From Williamsia herbipolensis (GTDB taxonomy: Bacteria; Actinomycetota; Actinomycetes; Mycobacteriales; Mycobacteriaceae), in assembly GCF_000964005.1 (NCBI RefSeq), contig NZ_JXYP01000036.1, positions 124,001 to 188,000 of the forward strand: a stretch of 64,000 bases of DNA, read 5' to 3'. Below the pieces are notes generated by a model. It was not told where the DNA came from and made no database searches. It was given only the letters and a program-made list of their open reading frames with translations. The translations under genes and the position numbers were made by a program. Positions within the stretch are counted from its first letter, which is position 1; each line of letters opens with the position of its first letter. Shown one piece after another: positions 52,439 to 61,166 of this stretch.

Positions 52439-52500
52439 GCGAAGCGATCGTGCACTGCCCTGAGCGAAGCGATCTAGCACTGCGCTGAGCGAAGCGAACG
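52433..52500. repeat. Three 25-bp tandem repeats across a stop codon
   Basis: The core TGAGCGAAGCGA occurs at 52436, 52461 and 52486, exactly 25 bp apart, with flanks CACTGCCC and ATC also partly repeated. The first TGA is the esterase stop codon. The following gap to the acyltransferase (52501-52672) shows no other feature apart from an unassigned upstream region. Confidence 0.9.
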
Positions 52501-52672
52501 GGCACCGTTCTGACAGCCCGTTCACAGGTCCGCCCGCCATCCTGGAGACCATGACATCAGCCGACGACACCGCCGACCGGATGCGCTCGTGGCCCAGATC
52601 ACGATTCTGGGTCTGTTCCGATGCCACTGGTAGCGTCGCGGCGATGCTCTCCCCCGCCTCGCGAGCAGATCG

Positions 52673-53932
52673 ATGACGTCGACGCTCGCCGACGCCGCGC
52701 ACCGACAGGCGACCGCACCGGTCGCCGAGTCGGCGCCGCGCACCCGTCGGGGGCATCTCCACCAGCTCGACTTCCTGCGCGGGAGCACGTTCCTGCTGGT
52801 CATCTTCTGCCACGTGTTGACGAACACGAACGCGTCGGACACCTCGTTCGCGACCAACGCGCTCGGTATGTGGGGGCACTTCACCCGCAACGCCTTCTTC
52901 TTCCTGACCGGGTTCGTGCTCATGTTCGGCAACTACGACAAGGCCGATTTCGCGTCGCTCCGGTTCTGGCGCCGCCGCCTGAAGCTCGTCGCGATCCCCT
53001 ACCTCATCTGGTCGGTCGTCTACTGGGCGTTCTCCGTCGTCGCGGCGAGCGGTTGGTCGCAGCTGCCGTTCTCCCTCGACTCGCTCCTGAGCGGTCTGGC
53101 GTGGGGCACCGCGGGCTTCCACCTCTACTTCCTGTTCGTGATCATGCAGTTCTACGTCCTGTTCCCGGTGATCCTGTGGATCGTCCGGGCCACGAGGGGA
53201 CACCACCTCGCACTGCTGGTCGTGAGCGGCGCGGTCCAGCTCGCGATCCTGTGGTCGCTCAACCACCTCAGCGCGCCGGAGGGCAGCTGGCTCTACGTCA
53301 ACTGGTGGCACGCGTACTCCACCTTCATCCCGTACCAGTTCTTCGTGTTCCTGGGCGGGGTCGCGGCGGTGCACCGCGACCGCGTCGACGCGTGGGTCCG
53401 CGCCCACGGATGGTGGATCGTCGTCGGTCTCGTCGCGAGCGCCGTCTTCGCCTACGTCACCTACACCCAGCGCGTCGACAGCGGGCAGACCCCCGTCGAC
53501 GCGGGCTTCGCACTCAACCCGACGCTGCAGCCGTTCATCTTCTTCGCCATCACTGCGCTCTACAGCGTCGCCGTGCGGTGGTCGGACCGCCGTGACCGCA
53601 CGCCGCGGTTCAATCGCGTCGTCGCCTACGCCTCCAACCGGTCGTTCGCGATCTTCCTCGCCCACGTCCTGGTGCTGCAGCTGCTGATCCTGCCGCGCAT
53701 CGACGTCACCTCGAAGGGCTGGTTCGAGCAACATCTGGGCGTGCCGTGGGCCACGATCGTGGTCTATGTGCTGACCGTCGCGATCACGCTCGTGGTCGCC
53801 GAGGTGCTGCGTCGCGCACCGTTCGCGCTGTATCTGACGGGCCGCCCGAGAATTCCGTTTCGCCGTGATCGCGCATCGGCGGCGTCGGAGCGGAAGGGTA
53901 CCGAGCGAGCGCTCGAACCTACTCGCGGGTAA
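52673..53932 (+). CDS. Acyltransferase-3 family membrane protein
   Basis: A 419-residue protein with about ten membrane segments. The family motif is visible at the start: HQLDFLRGSTFLLVIFCHVLTN, with the catalytic-type histidine in the first helix, and RNAFFFLTGFVLMFG and RRLKLVAIPYLIWSVVYW follow. Such proteins acylate (often acetylate) exported sugars, glycolipids or peptidoglycan at the membrane. No SGNH domain is fused. The ATG at 52673 has a weak ribosome site. It stands alone between the repeats and the iron-sulfur reductase, with a basic C-terminus. Confidence 0.88.
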   Translation: MTSTLADAAHRQATAPVAESAPRTRRGHLHQLDFLRGSTFLLVIFCHVLTNTNASDTSFATNALGMWGHFTRNAFFFLTGFVLMFGNYDKADFASLRFWRRRLKLVAIPYLIWSVVYWAFSVVAASGWSQLPFSLDSLLSGLAWGTAGFHLYFLFVIMQFYVLFPVILWIVRATRGHHLALLVVSGAVQLAILWSLNHLSAPEGSWLYVNWWHAYSTFIPYQFFVFLGGVAAVHRDRVDAWVRAHGWWIVVGLVASAVFAYVTYTQRVDSGQTPVDAGFALNPTLQPFIFFAITALYSVAVRWSDRRDRTPRFNRVVAYASNRSFAIFLAHVLVLQLLILPRIDVTSKGWFEQHLGVPWATIVVYVLTVAITLVVAEVLRRAPFALYLTGRPRIPFRRDRASAASERKGTERALEPTRG

Positions 53933-54058
53933 CCAACATCACCCCAGGTGAGAACTTAGGTGAACCTTCGCTGCGCGCACCGGCCACCAGGCCTTAACGT
54001 TTAGGCAAGGACACCTGGGCATCGGCCGCGATCGCCCTGGAGAGAAAGGCCCCTCGCC

Positions 54059-57000
54059 TTGAGCGCCACGACGATCACGATCGGCTCCATCGCCGCACTC
54101 ATCAGCCTCGGCTGCTGGGCACTGTTCTTCTCGGGTGTGTGGAAGATGATCCGCACCATCGCCCAGGGACAACGCGACCTCACCCGGCTGACGCCGGTCA
54201 TCCCCCGCTTCAAGCAGATGATGATCGAGTTCGTCGCCCACACGCGGATGGTCAAGTTCCGCACCGTCGGCTGGGCCCACTGGCTGGTCATGATGGGCTT
54301 CGTCGTCGGCTCGCTGCTGTGGTTCGAGGCCTACGGCCAGACGTTCGACCCCGAGTTCCACTGGCCGCTGTTCGGCGACACCTTCGTGTGGCACCTGCTC
54401 GACGAGCTGCTGGGCATCGGCACCGTCGTCGGCATCGTCACCCTGATGATCATCCGCCAGCTCAACCACCCGCGGGTGCCCGAGCGGCTGTCGCGCTTCG
54501 GTGGGTCGAACTTCCGCGCGGCGTACTTCGTCGAGGCCGTGGTGCTGCTCGAGGGCCTCGGCATGATCTTCGTCAAGGCCGGCAAGATCGCGACCTTCGG
54601 CGAGGCCCACGTCGGCTCGGACTTCTTCACGATGCAGGTCGCGAAGATCCTCCCGGAGAGCCCGCTGCTGGTGTCGATCTTCGCCGCCATCAAGCTGCTG
54701 TCGGGCATGGTGTGGCTGGCCGTGGTCGGTCGTCGCATCACCTGGGGCGTCGCATGGCACCGCTTCTCGGCGTTCTTCAACATCTACTTCAAGCGTGAGG
54801 ACGACGGCGGCGTCGCACTCGGTGCGGCCAAGCCGATGATGTCCCGCGGCGAGCTCCTCGTGATGGAGGAGGCCGACCCCGACGTCGACGCCTTCGGCGC
54901 GGGCAAGATCGAGGACTTCACCTGGAAGGGCTGGCTCGACTTCACCACGTGTACCGAATGCGGTCGCTGCCAGAGCCAGTGCCCGGCGTGGAACACCGGG
55001 AAGCCGTTGTCGCCCAAGCTGTTGATCACCTCGCTGCGTGACCACGGCTACGCCAAGGCGCCCTACCTGCTGGCCGGTGGACGCACCGATTCCGCCGGCG
55101 ACGAGGTCGGTCTCGTCGACGCCGACGGCAACGTCGACCAGGCCCGACTCGACAAGATCCCGGCCGCCGCGCGCGCCGAGGCCGCACGTCCCCTCGTCGG
55201 ACCCAGTGAGGGCGAGGGCGCCGGCGGCGTCATCGACACCGACACCCTGTGGAGCTGCACCAACTGCGGCGCCTGCGTGGAGCAGTGCCCCGTCGACATC
55301 GAGCACGTCGACCACATCATCGACATGCGCCGCTACCAGGTGCTCATCGAGTCCGACTTCCCGTCCGAGCTCGCCGGTCTGTTCAAGAACCTCGAGAACA
55401 AGGGCAACCCCTGGGGCCAGAACTCCAAGGACCGCACCAACTGGATCGACGAGATCGACATCGACATCCCCGTCTACGGCAAGGACGTCGACACCTTCGA
55501 GGGCTTCGAGTACCTCTTCTGGGTCGGCTGTGCCGGCGCCTACGAGGACCGCGCCAAGAAGACGACCAAGGCCGTCGCCGAGTTGCTCGACATCGCCGCG
55601 GTCAACTTCCTCGTGCTCGGCGAGGGCGAGACCTGCACCGGCGACTCGGCGCGACGCTCGGGCAACGAGTTCCTGTTCCAGATGCTGGCCCAGCAGAACA
55701 TCGGCACCCTCGACGAACTGTTCGCCACCGCGCCGGCCCAGCCGAAGAAGATCGTCGTCACCTGTGCGCACTGCTTCAACGCGCTGGGCAACGAGTACCC
55801 GCAGGTGACCGGTGAGGACGGCCAGCCGGGGAAGTTCGAGGTCGTCCACCACACGCAGCTGCTCAACCGCCTCGTGCGCGACAAGCGACTGATCCCCGTG
55901 GCCCCGGTGGCCGAGGACGTCACCTACCACGACCCCTGCTTCCTCGGCCGCCACAACAAGGTCTACGAGGAGCCGCGCGAGCTGATGGCGGCGTCGGGCT
56001 CGGCGCTGCGTGAGATGCCGCGCCACGGCGAACGTTCCATGTGCTGCGGCGCCGGTGGCGCCCGCATGTGGATGGAGGAGTCGATCGGCAAGCGCATCAA
56101 CCTCGACCGGGTCGACGAGGCCCTCGAGACCCTCGACGGGTCGGGCGAGAAGAACCAGAAGATCGCGACCGGCTGCCCCTTCTGCAAGGTGATGCTCAGC
56201 GACGGCACCACCGCCAAGACCAGCGGCACCGACCTGGAGAACAAGGTCGAGGTCGTCGATGTGGCGCAGCTCCTGCTGGAGTCGGTCACCCGCGGCGCCG
56301 CCGAGATCAAGCGCGGCGGACGCTTCCTCGGTCCGGCCCCGAGCGGAGCGGGCGTCAACGGCACGGTCGGCACCGCGACGCTCGACAAGACCGACGCCAA
56401 GGCGGAGGCGGTGACCGAGCAGACCACCGCGGCCGAACCCGCCGACGCCGCCGCGCAGGCGACCGGCACCGCCGTGAAGGAGAAGCCGAAGGTCGGACTC
56501 GGCATGGGCGGCGGCATGAAGCGTCCCGGCCAGGCCGCCAAGGCCGATGCACCCGCCAAGGACACCTCGGCGGAGTCGAAGGCCGCGCCCACCGAGGCGG
56601 CCTCGACCGCGGCCGCACCGGAACCGAAGGCCAAGGGCTTCGGCATGGCCGGCGGCATGAAGCGACCGGGTCAGGCCGCCAAGGCCGCACCGGCTGCCGA
56701 GTCGAAGGCGCCCACGCAGGCATCCGAGGAGAAGACCGAGAGCTCCGCCGACGCCTCGGCGTCCACCCCGGAGAAGACGGAGTCGGTGGCCGCACCGGAG
56801 CCCAAGGCCAAGGGCTTCGGCATGGCCGGCGGGATCAAGCGACCGGGTCAGGCCGCCAAGGCCGCACCGGCCGCGAAGGCCGAGTCGACCGCCACCGAGC
56901 CGCAGGCCGAGCCCGCCGAGGCGGAGCCCGCGAAGGCCGAGCCCGCACCGAGCGAGTCCGCGTCGGCCGAATCCGCTGCTCCCGCACCGGAGCCGAAGGC

Positions 57001-57340
57001 CAAGGGCTTCGGGATGGGCGCGGCGAAGCGTCCGGGCCAGGCGGCGAAGACGTCGGCACCCGCGGCGCCGAAGGCAGAGGCCACCCCGTCCGAACCCGAG
57101 AAGGCTGAACCCGAGAAGACCGAGCCCGCGAAGGCCGAGTCGAACGGTGCCGCAGAGCCGAACGGCAGTGCCGAGTCGAACGGTTCCGCAGAGTCGAACG
57201 GCAGTGCGGACTCGAACGGCAGTGCGGACTCGAACGGGAACGGCAGCACCTCCGGTGATGCGAAGGTGATCACCGAGACCGGCGCGTCGAAGGCAGCCGG
57301 CTTCGGGATCGCGGCGGGGAAGAAGCGCCCCGGCGCCTGA
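54059..57340 (+). CDS. Membrane iron-sulfur reductase (HdrD/GlpC-like) with repeated C-terminal motif
   Basis: A 1093-residue protein. Five N-terminal membrane segments (to about residue 230) resemble a NarI/HdrE-type quinone or haem module. Two 4Fe-4S motifs follow, CTECGRCQSQCP (near 298) and CTNCGACVEQCP (near 400), and then two CCG domains (CAHCFNALGNEYP; CCGAGGARMW near 661). This is the heterodisulfide-reductase-like type of M. tuberculosis Rv0338c. From about residue 765 it continues with an Ala/Pro/Glu/Lys-rich tail containing five copies of a G[FL]GM..G-KRPGQAAK motif, and an SNGSA run. Start is TTG 54059, moderate certainty. It should carry electrons at the membrane; the partner is unknown. 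Confidence 0.88.
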   Translation: MSATTITIGSIAALISLGCWALFFSGVWKMIRTIAQGQRDLTRLTPVIPRFKQMMIEFVAHTRMVKFRTVGWAHWLVMMGFVVGSLLWFEAYGQTFDPEFHWPLFGDTFVWHLLDELLGIGTVVGIVTLMIIRQLNHPRVPERLSRFGGSNFRAAYFVEAVVLLEGLGMIFVKAGKIATFGEAHVGSDFFTMQVAKILPESPLLVSIFAAIKLLSGMVWLAVVGRRITWGVAWHRFSAFFNIYFKREDDGGVALGAAKPMMSRGELLVMEEADPDVDAFGAGKIEDFTWKGWLDFTTCTECGRCQSQCPAWNTGKPLSPKLLITSLRDHGYAKAPYLLAGGRTDSAGDEVGLVDADGNVDQARLDKIPAAARAEAARPLVGPSEGEGAGGVIDTDTLWSCTNCGACVEQCPVDIEHVDHIIDMRRYQVLIESDFPSELAGLFKNLENKGNPWGQNSKDRTNWIDEIDIDIPVYGKDVDTFEGFEYLFWVGCAGAYEDRAKKTTKAVAELLDIAAVNFLVLGEGETCTGDSARRSGNEFLFQMLAQQNIGTLDELFATAPAQPKKIVVTCAHCFNALGNEYPQVTGEDGQPGKFEVVHHTQLLNRLVRDKRLIPVAPVAEDVTYHDPCFLGRHNKVYEEPRELMAASGSALREMPRHGERSMCCGAGGARMWMEESIGKRINLDRVDEALETLDGSGEKNQKIATGCPFCKVMLSDGTTAKTSGTDLENKVEVVDVAQLLLESVTRGAAEIKRGGRFLGPAPSGAGVNGTVGTATLDKTDAKAEAVTEQTTAAEPADAAAQATGTAVKEKPKVGLGMGGGMKRPGQAAKADAPAKDTSAESKAAPTEAASTAAAPEPKAKGFGMAGGMKRPGQAAKAAPAAESKAPTQASEEKTESSADASASTPEKTESVAAPEPKAKGFGMAGGIKRPGQAAKAAPAAKAESTATEPQAEPAEAEPAKAEPAPSESASAESAAPAPEPKAKGFGMGAAKRPGQAAKTSAPAAPKAEATPSEPEKAEPEKTEPAKAESNGAAEPNGSAESNGSAESNGSADSNGSADSNGNGSTSGDAKVITETGASKAAGFGIAAGKKRPGA

Positions 57341-57807
57341 GAACCGTGGACGACCGTGTCGCCGCAGCCACCGTGTTGTGAGTTACACCAAAAGGTGACG
57401 CCAGGCAGTGGTCCACCGCATAGCGACCGAGACCGGCCGGTGCACACGCTCGTGTGCGCCGGCCGGTCTCGTCCTCGGTGGGGCGGCGACGCGCGTCGAC
57501 GGTGACCGCGATCACGCGACCCGGCCGGACAGCGAGCGTATGTCGTTGCGGCACAACGGCTCCCGAACTCGGCGCGTGGTCACCGCTCTGTTGTCACCGA
57601 CGCGGGCGGATGTCGTCACACGTGACGCGAACTCGATGCCGACCGCCCGCGACCACCCGGCTCGGTCGAGCGTGGCCGTCACCACATTGCGTCGATCTGC
57701 ACGTTTTCGGCGGTCCGCACCCCGACAGGCCTGGCTATCATTTCGCGGTACGTTCGATCGACAGCGGGTGTCGCTGTCGTCATCGCGATCGACGAGAGGG
57801 GCACCGC
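57341..57807. other. 467-bp intergenic region with a terminator and leader of the EAL gene
   Basis: Apart from the hairpin at 57428-57471 I see no gene: the open frames here are compositional. AAAGG before TGACGCC near 57394 and GAGAGGGG before GTG 57808 are the only ribosome-like sites, the second belonging to the EAL gene. No tRNA or known RNA was recognised. Confidence 0.5.
57428..57471 (+). terminator. Terminator-type hairpin after the iron-sulfur reductase
   Basis: A 21-bp stem with one mismatch (CGAGACCGGCCGG, then GCACACG, against its complement) and a two-base loop follows the reductase stop by about 88 bp. There is no T tract, as is common in actinobacterial terminators. Confidence 0.8.
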
Positions 57808-59139
57808 GTGTCAGCGCAGCACGGCGTGCCCGGTTCTTCCGAGTCGGTCCCGACCCCCGTCGATCCCGGCGCGCACACCGATCTACAGCGGTCGGCCGTC
57901 TCGATCCCCGATGAACACCTCGCCGTGGTGGCGATCCGCATGGAGGCCGCCGACCGCATCGCCGCAGCGTTCGGTCCCGGTGCCGGATCGGCGGTGCGTG
58001 GGGCCACGATGACCGCTCTCGCCGAACTCGTCGGCGACCGCGGCGCGGTGCTGCGGGCGACCCCCGATCACGTCGCGATCCTCGTCGACTCCTCCGCTGC
58101 CGACCTCGATGACCTGGTGAAAGCCCTGAGCCGGCGACTGGCCACCACCATCGACGTCGACGACGTCTCCTACTTCGTGCAGACCCACATCGGGGTGGCG
58201 CTCCCCGGCGACGTCCCGCTCGATCACCCCGCATCGCCTCCGGCCGGCGTCGAGGCGACCGGTTCCCGCCGGGCCGACGACCTCATGCAGGCCGCCATCG
58301 CGGCGGTGCACTCGGCGTTCACCCGCGGAGCCCATCTGGCGTATGCCTCCGAGGTGTCGATCGCGGGCCTGCAGCGCGAGGTCGAGCTGGCCGCCGAACT
58401 GGCGACGGCGGTCGGCGAGGCGTTCACGCTGCATTATCAGCCGATCGTGATCGTCGACGGCCTCGAGGTCGTCGGCTACGAGTCTCTGTTGCGCTGGACG
58501 GTCGACAACCGCGTCCGCCTGCCGGACACGTTCCTCGATGCCGCCGAGGAGACGTCGCTCATCGTGCCGATCGGGCGGTGGGGGGTCGCCGAGGCCATCC
58601 GACAGCTCGCGCAATGGCAGACCGAGAGCGGCAATCCCGGGCTGTTCATGTCGGTGAACTTCTCCTCACAGCAGCTCTTCGACCGCGATCTCGCGGCCCA
58701 CATCTCCGCCACCCTGGCCCAACACTCCGTCGCCGGCGAGACCCTGTGGATCGAGGTCACCGAGCGCGACATGATCACCACCGACTCCCCCGCGTCGGCC
58801 ACCATCCACGAGCTCGCGGCACTCGGATGTGTGATCTGCGTCGACGATCTCGGGACGGGGTACGCCGCGTTGCGCTACATGGTCGACCACCCGATCAGCG
58901 TCGCGAAGATCGACCGGTCGTTGGTCGCCGACATGGGCGACGACCCGACCAAACGGAGCATCGTCGAGACGGTGTGCCGCCTGTCCGACGAGCTCGGCAT
59001 CGTCAGTGTGGCCGAGGGCGTCGAGGACCGCGCCCAGGTGGCGTTGCTGCGGGAGGTCGGGTTCACCCACGCGCAGGGATACCTCTTCGGCCGTCCGCAG
59101 CCCGCCCCGTCGATCACCCCGCCCGTCGCACGCGTCTGA
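57808..59139 (+). CDS. EAL-domain cyclic-di-GMP phosphodiesterase with degenerate GGDEF-like half
   Basis: A 443-residue cytoplasmic protein. The first part (about 40-170) resembles a degraded GGDEF domain (VVAIRMEAADRIAAAFGPGAG, AILVDSSAADLDDLVKAL) without a GG[DE]EF motif. The EAL domain (about 190-440) keeps the catalytic residues: GYESLLRW (ExL), SVNFSSQQL, WIEVTERD, CVDDLGTGYAALRY, AKIDRSLV, AEGVED. It should break down cyclic di-GMP. GTG 57808 has GAGAGGGG seven bases upstream. It stands alone next to the aminotransferase. A tandem duplication covers its stop. Confidence 0.88.
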   Translation: MSAQHGVPGSSESVPTPVDPGAHTDLQRSAVSIPDEHLAVVAIRMEAADRIAAAFGPGAGSAVRGATMTALAELVGDRGAVLRATPDHVAILVDSSAADLDDLVKALSRRLATTIDVDDVSYFVQTHIGVALPGDVPLDHPASPPAGVEATGSRRADDLMQAAIAAVHSAFTRGAHLAYASEVSIAGLQREVELAAELATAVGEAFTLHYQPIVIVDGLEVVGYESLLRWTVDNRVRLPDTFLDAAEETSLIVPIGRWGVAEAIRQLAQWQTESGNPGLFMSVNFSSQQLFDRDLAAHISATLAQHSVAGETLWIEVTERDMITTDSPASATIHELAALGCVICVDDLGTGYAALRYMVDHPISVAKIDRSLVADMGDDPTKRSIVETVCRLSDELGIVSVAEGVEDRAQVALLREVGFTHAQGYLFGRPQPAPSITPPVARV

Positions 59140-59165
59140 CCGACCGCCGCACGCGTCTGACCGAC
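59127..59165. repeat. Short tandem duplication at the EAL gene stop
   Basis: CGCACGCGTCTGACCGAC occurs at 59127-59144 and 59148-59165 (period 21 bp). The first TGA is the stop codon of the EAL gene. Confidence 0.85.
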
Positions 59166-59218
59166 GAGGTCGACGCCCGTGGCGTTTATCGCGTTGCGCG
59201 GGGTGCGATCATGGACCG

Positions 59219-60472
59219 GTGAGCAGACCGCGCGTACCCCACGTCACCACCACCCTCAAACCGCTCGAGCAGTCCGCGAAACTCCGCGACGTCTGCTACG
59301 AGATCCGTGGACCGGTACACGCGCACGCAGCACGCCTCGAGGCCGAGGGACACCGCATCCTCAAGCTGAACATCGGCAACCCGGCCCTGTTCGGGTTCGC
59401 CGCACCCGACGTGATCATGCGCGACATGATCCACGCGATGCCGTACTCGCAGGGCTACTCGGAATCGGCCGGCGTCCTCTCGGCCCGCCGCGCCGTGGTG
59501 ACGCGCTACGAGACGATCCCCGACTTCCCGTACTTCGACGTCGACGACGTCTACCTCGGCAACGGCGTCTCCGAGCTCATCACGATGACCATGCAGGCCC
59601 TGCTCGACGACGGTGACGAGGTCCTCATCCCGGCGCCGGACTACCCGCTGTGGACGGCCATGACCGCGCTCGGCGGCGGGAAGCCCGTGCACTACCTGTG
59701 CGACGAGGCCAACGAGTGGAACCCCGACATCGCCGACATCGAGGCGAAGATCACCCCCCGCACGAAGGCCCTGGTCGTCATCAACCCGAACAACCCGACC
59801 GGCGCGGTCTACTCACGTGAGATCCTCACGCAGCTGGTCGATCTCGCGCGCCGGCATTCGCTGCTGCTGCTCGCCGACGAGATCTACGACAAGATCCTCT
59901 ACGACGACGCCGAGCACATCAACATCGCGTCACTCGCCCCGGACCTGCTGTGCCTCACGTTCAACGGACTGTCGAAGGCGTACCGGGTGTGCGGATACCG
60001 CGCCGGATGGGTCGCGATCACCGGACCCAAGGACCACGCGAAGGGGTTCATCGAAGGGCTCTCACTGCTCGCGTCGACCCGCCTCTGCTCGAATGTGCCC
60101 GCGCAGCACGCCATCCAGGTCGCCCTCGGCGGGTATCAGAGCATCGACGATCTCGTGAAACCCGGCGGCCGCCTGCTCGAACAGCGGAACGTGACGTGGC
60201 AGAAGCTCAACGAGATCCCCGGGGTGTCGTGCGTGAAGCCGATGGGTGCGCTCTACGCGTTCCCGAAGATCGACCGCGAGTACTACGACATCCACGATGA
60301 CGAACTCTTGGTGCAGGATCTGTTGTTACGCGAGAAGATCCTGGTCGTGCAGGGCACCGGGTTCAACTGGCCGACACCGGATCATCTGCGGATCGTGACG
60401 CTGCCGTGGTCGCGTGATCTCGTCGACGCCGTCGAACGACTGGGCAACTTTCTCGCCGGCTACCGGCAGTAG
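59219..60472 (+). CDS. Class I aminotransferase (AlaA/AspC type)
   Basis: A 417-residue pyridoxal-phosphate enzyme: KLNIGNPALFGF, GNGVSELITMTMQALLDDGDEVLIPAPDYPLW, VVINPNNPTGAVYSREIL, the DEIYDKILYDD segment, and FNGLSKAYRVCGYRAGW with the PLP lysine near 253. It fits the alanine aminotransferase AlaA or M. tuberculosis AspC (Rv0337c), converting pyruvate or oxaloacetate with glutamate. The GTG start at 59219 gives a normal N-terminus. It converges on the cupin gene, with which it overlaps tail to tail. It is about 80 bp downstream of the EAL gene. Confidence 0.92.
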   Translation: MSRPRVPHVTTTLKPLEQSAKLRDVCYEIRGPVHAHAARLEAEGHRILKLNIGNPALFGFAAPDVIMRDMIHAMPYSQGYSESAGVLSARRAVVTRYETIPDFPYFDVDDVYLGNGVSELITMTMQALLDDGDEVLIPAPDYPLWTAMTALGGGKPVHYLCDEANEWNPDIADIEAKITPRTKALVVINPNNPTGAVYSREILTQLVDLARRHSLLLLADEIYDKILYDDAEHINIASLAPDLLCLTFNGLSKAYRVCGYRAGWVAITGPKDHAKGFIEGLSLLASTRLCSNVPAQHAIQVALGGYQSIDDLVKPGGRLLEQRNVTWQKLNEIPGVSCVKPMGALYAFPKIDREYYDIHDDELLVQDLLLREKILVVQGTGFNWPTPDHLRIVTLPWSRDLVDAVERLGNFLAGYRQ

Positions 60473-60919
60473 GGTGGGCGGCGATCCCGGGTCCCGGCGC
60501 GTCAGTCGCCCGTGGACACGCATCGCGAGACGGATGGGCGCCGGGATGTGTTGCCGCAGAACGGCGTGTTTGCGCACGTAGACCGGTATCTCCCACAGCG
60601 CCCAGGTGCCGGCGGCGAACACCGCGGAATCGCCGGGGTGCAGCACACGTGATGGGCAACCGTGGGCCGAGACGCGTACCGCGCCGTCGATGATGTGCAC
60701 GGTCTCGTCCGCGGGGAAGTACCAGTCGAAGACACGCGCCGTGCAGTCCCACACCCAGGTCGTGGTGCTGCCGTCGCGGCTCGAATCGCACCGCGCCTCG
60801 CGCGCGACGGGTGAACCCGAACGGATCCACGCCGGGTTGACCGGGGAGACGACCATGTCGACGTCATCGGGCGTGTAGGCCCTGATCGGCGGTACGGCGG
60901 TCGGGTGACGGCGGGGCAT
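60326..60919 (-). CDS. Cupin-fold protein (EutQ/DUF861-like)
   Basis: A 197-residue protein. The cupin core is plain (TTTWVWDCTARVFDWYFPADETVHIIDGAVRVSAHG, then VLHPGDSAVFAAGTWALWEIP), as in DUF861/EutQ proteins of unknown reaction. The last 50 residues lie antisense to the end of the aminotransferase gene and look unlike a fold, so the original stop may have been lost. The start is ATG 60919. The overlap of 147 bp on opposite strands is unusual. The true end of the functional protein is probably near 60480. Confidence 0.72.
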   Translation of the reverse strand: MPRRHPTAVPPIRAYTPDDVDMVVSPVNPAWIRSGSPVAREARCDSSRDGSTTTWVWDCTARVFDWYFPADETVHIIDGAVRVSAHGCPSRVLHPGDSAVFAAGTWALWEIPVYVRKHAVLRQHIPAPIRLAMRVHGRLTRRDPGSPPTLLPVAGEKVAQSFDGVDEITRPRQRHDPQMIRCRPVEPGALHDQDLLA

Positions 60920-61166
60920 CGCGGCTCTCTCGGTGTCGATGACAGGAGGGTACGCCACGGTATCGGATAAATCGGACGTCGGAAACTCTTGTGGTGTGTT
61001 CGTACGCCCGAGGCGAGTCATGCAGTTCACTCCACACTGGACATTCTCACTAGTGAATCTGTGACAAGATGTAACCGGCAACGCGGTTCGTGTGGGGACA
61101 CGTGCGTTCCAGGGGGAAGGTGATCCGCGTCGTCGGGTCACGCAGTTCCATGTTTTGGGGGAGTTC

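Noticed and set aside
53933-54058. TTAGG motifs before the iron-sulfur reductase considered as iron (IdeR) boxes
   Set aside because: Only half-sites are seen and they do not form the 19-bp dyad of an IdeR box.
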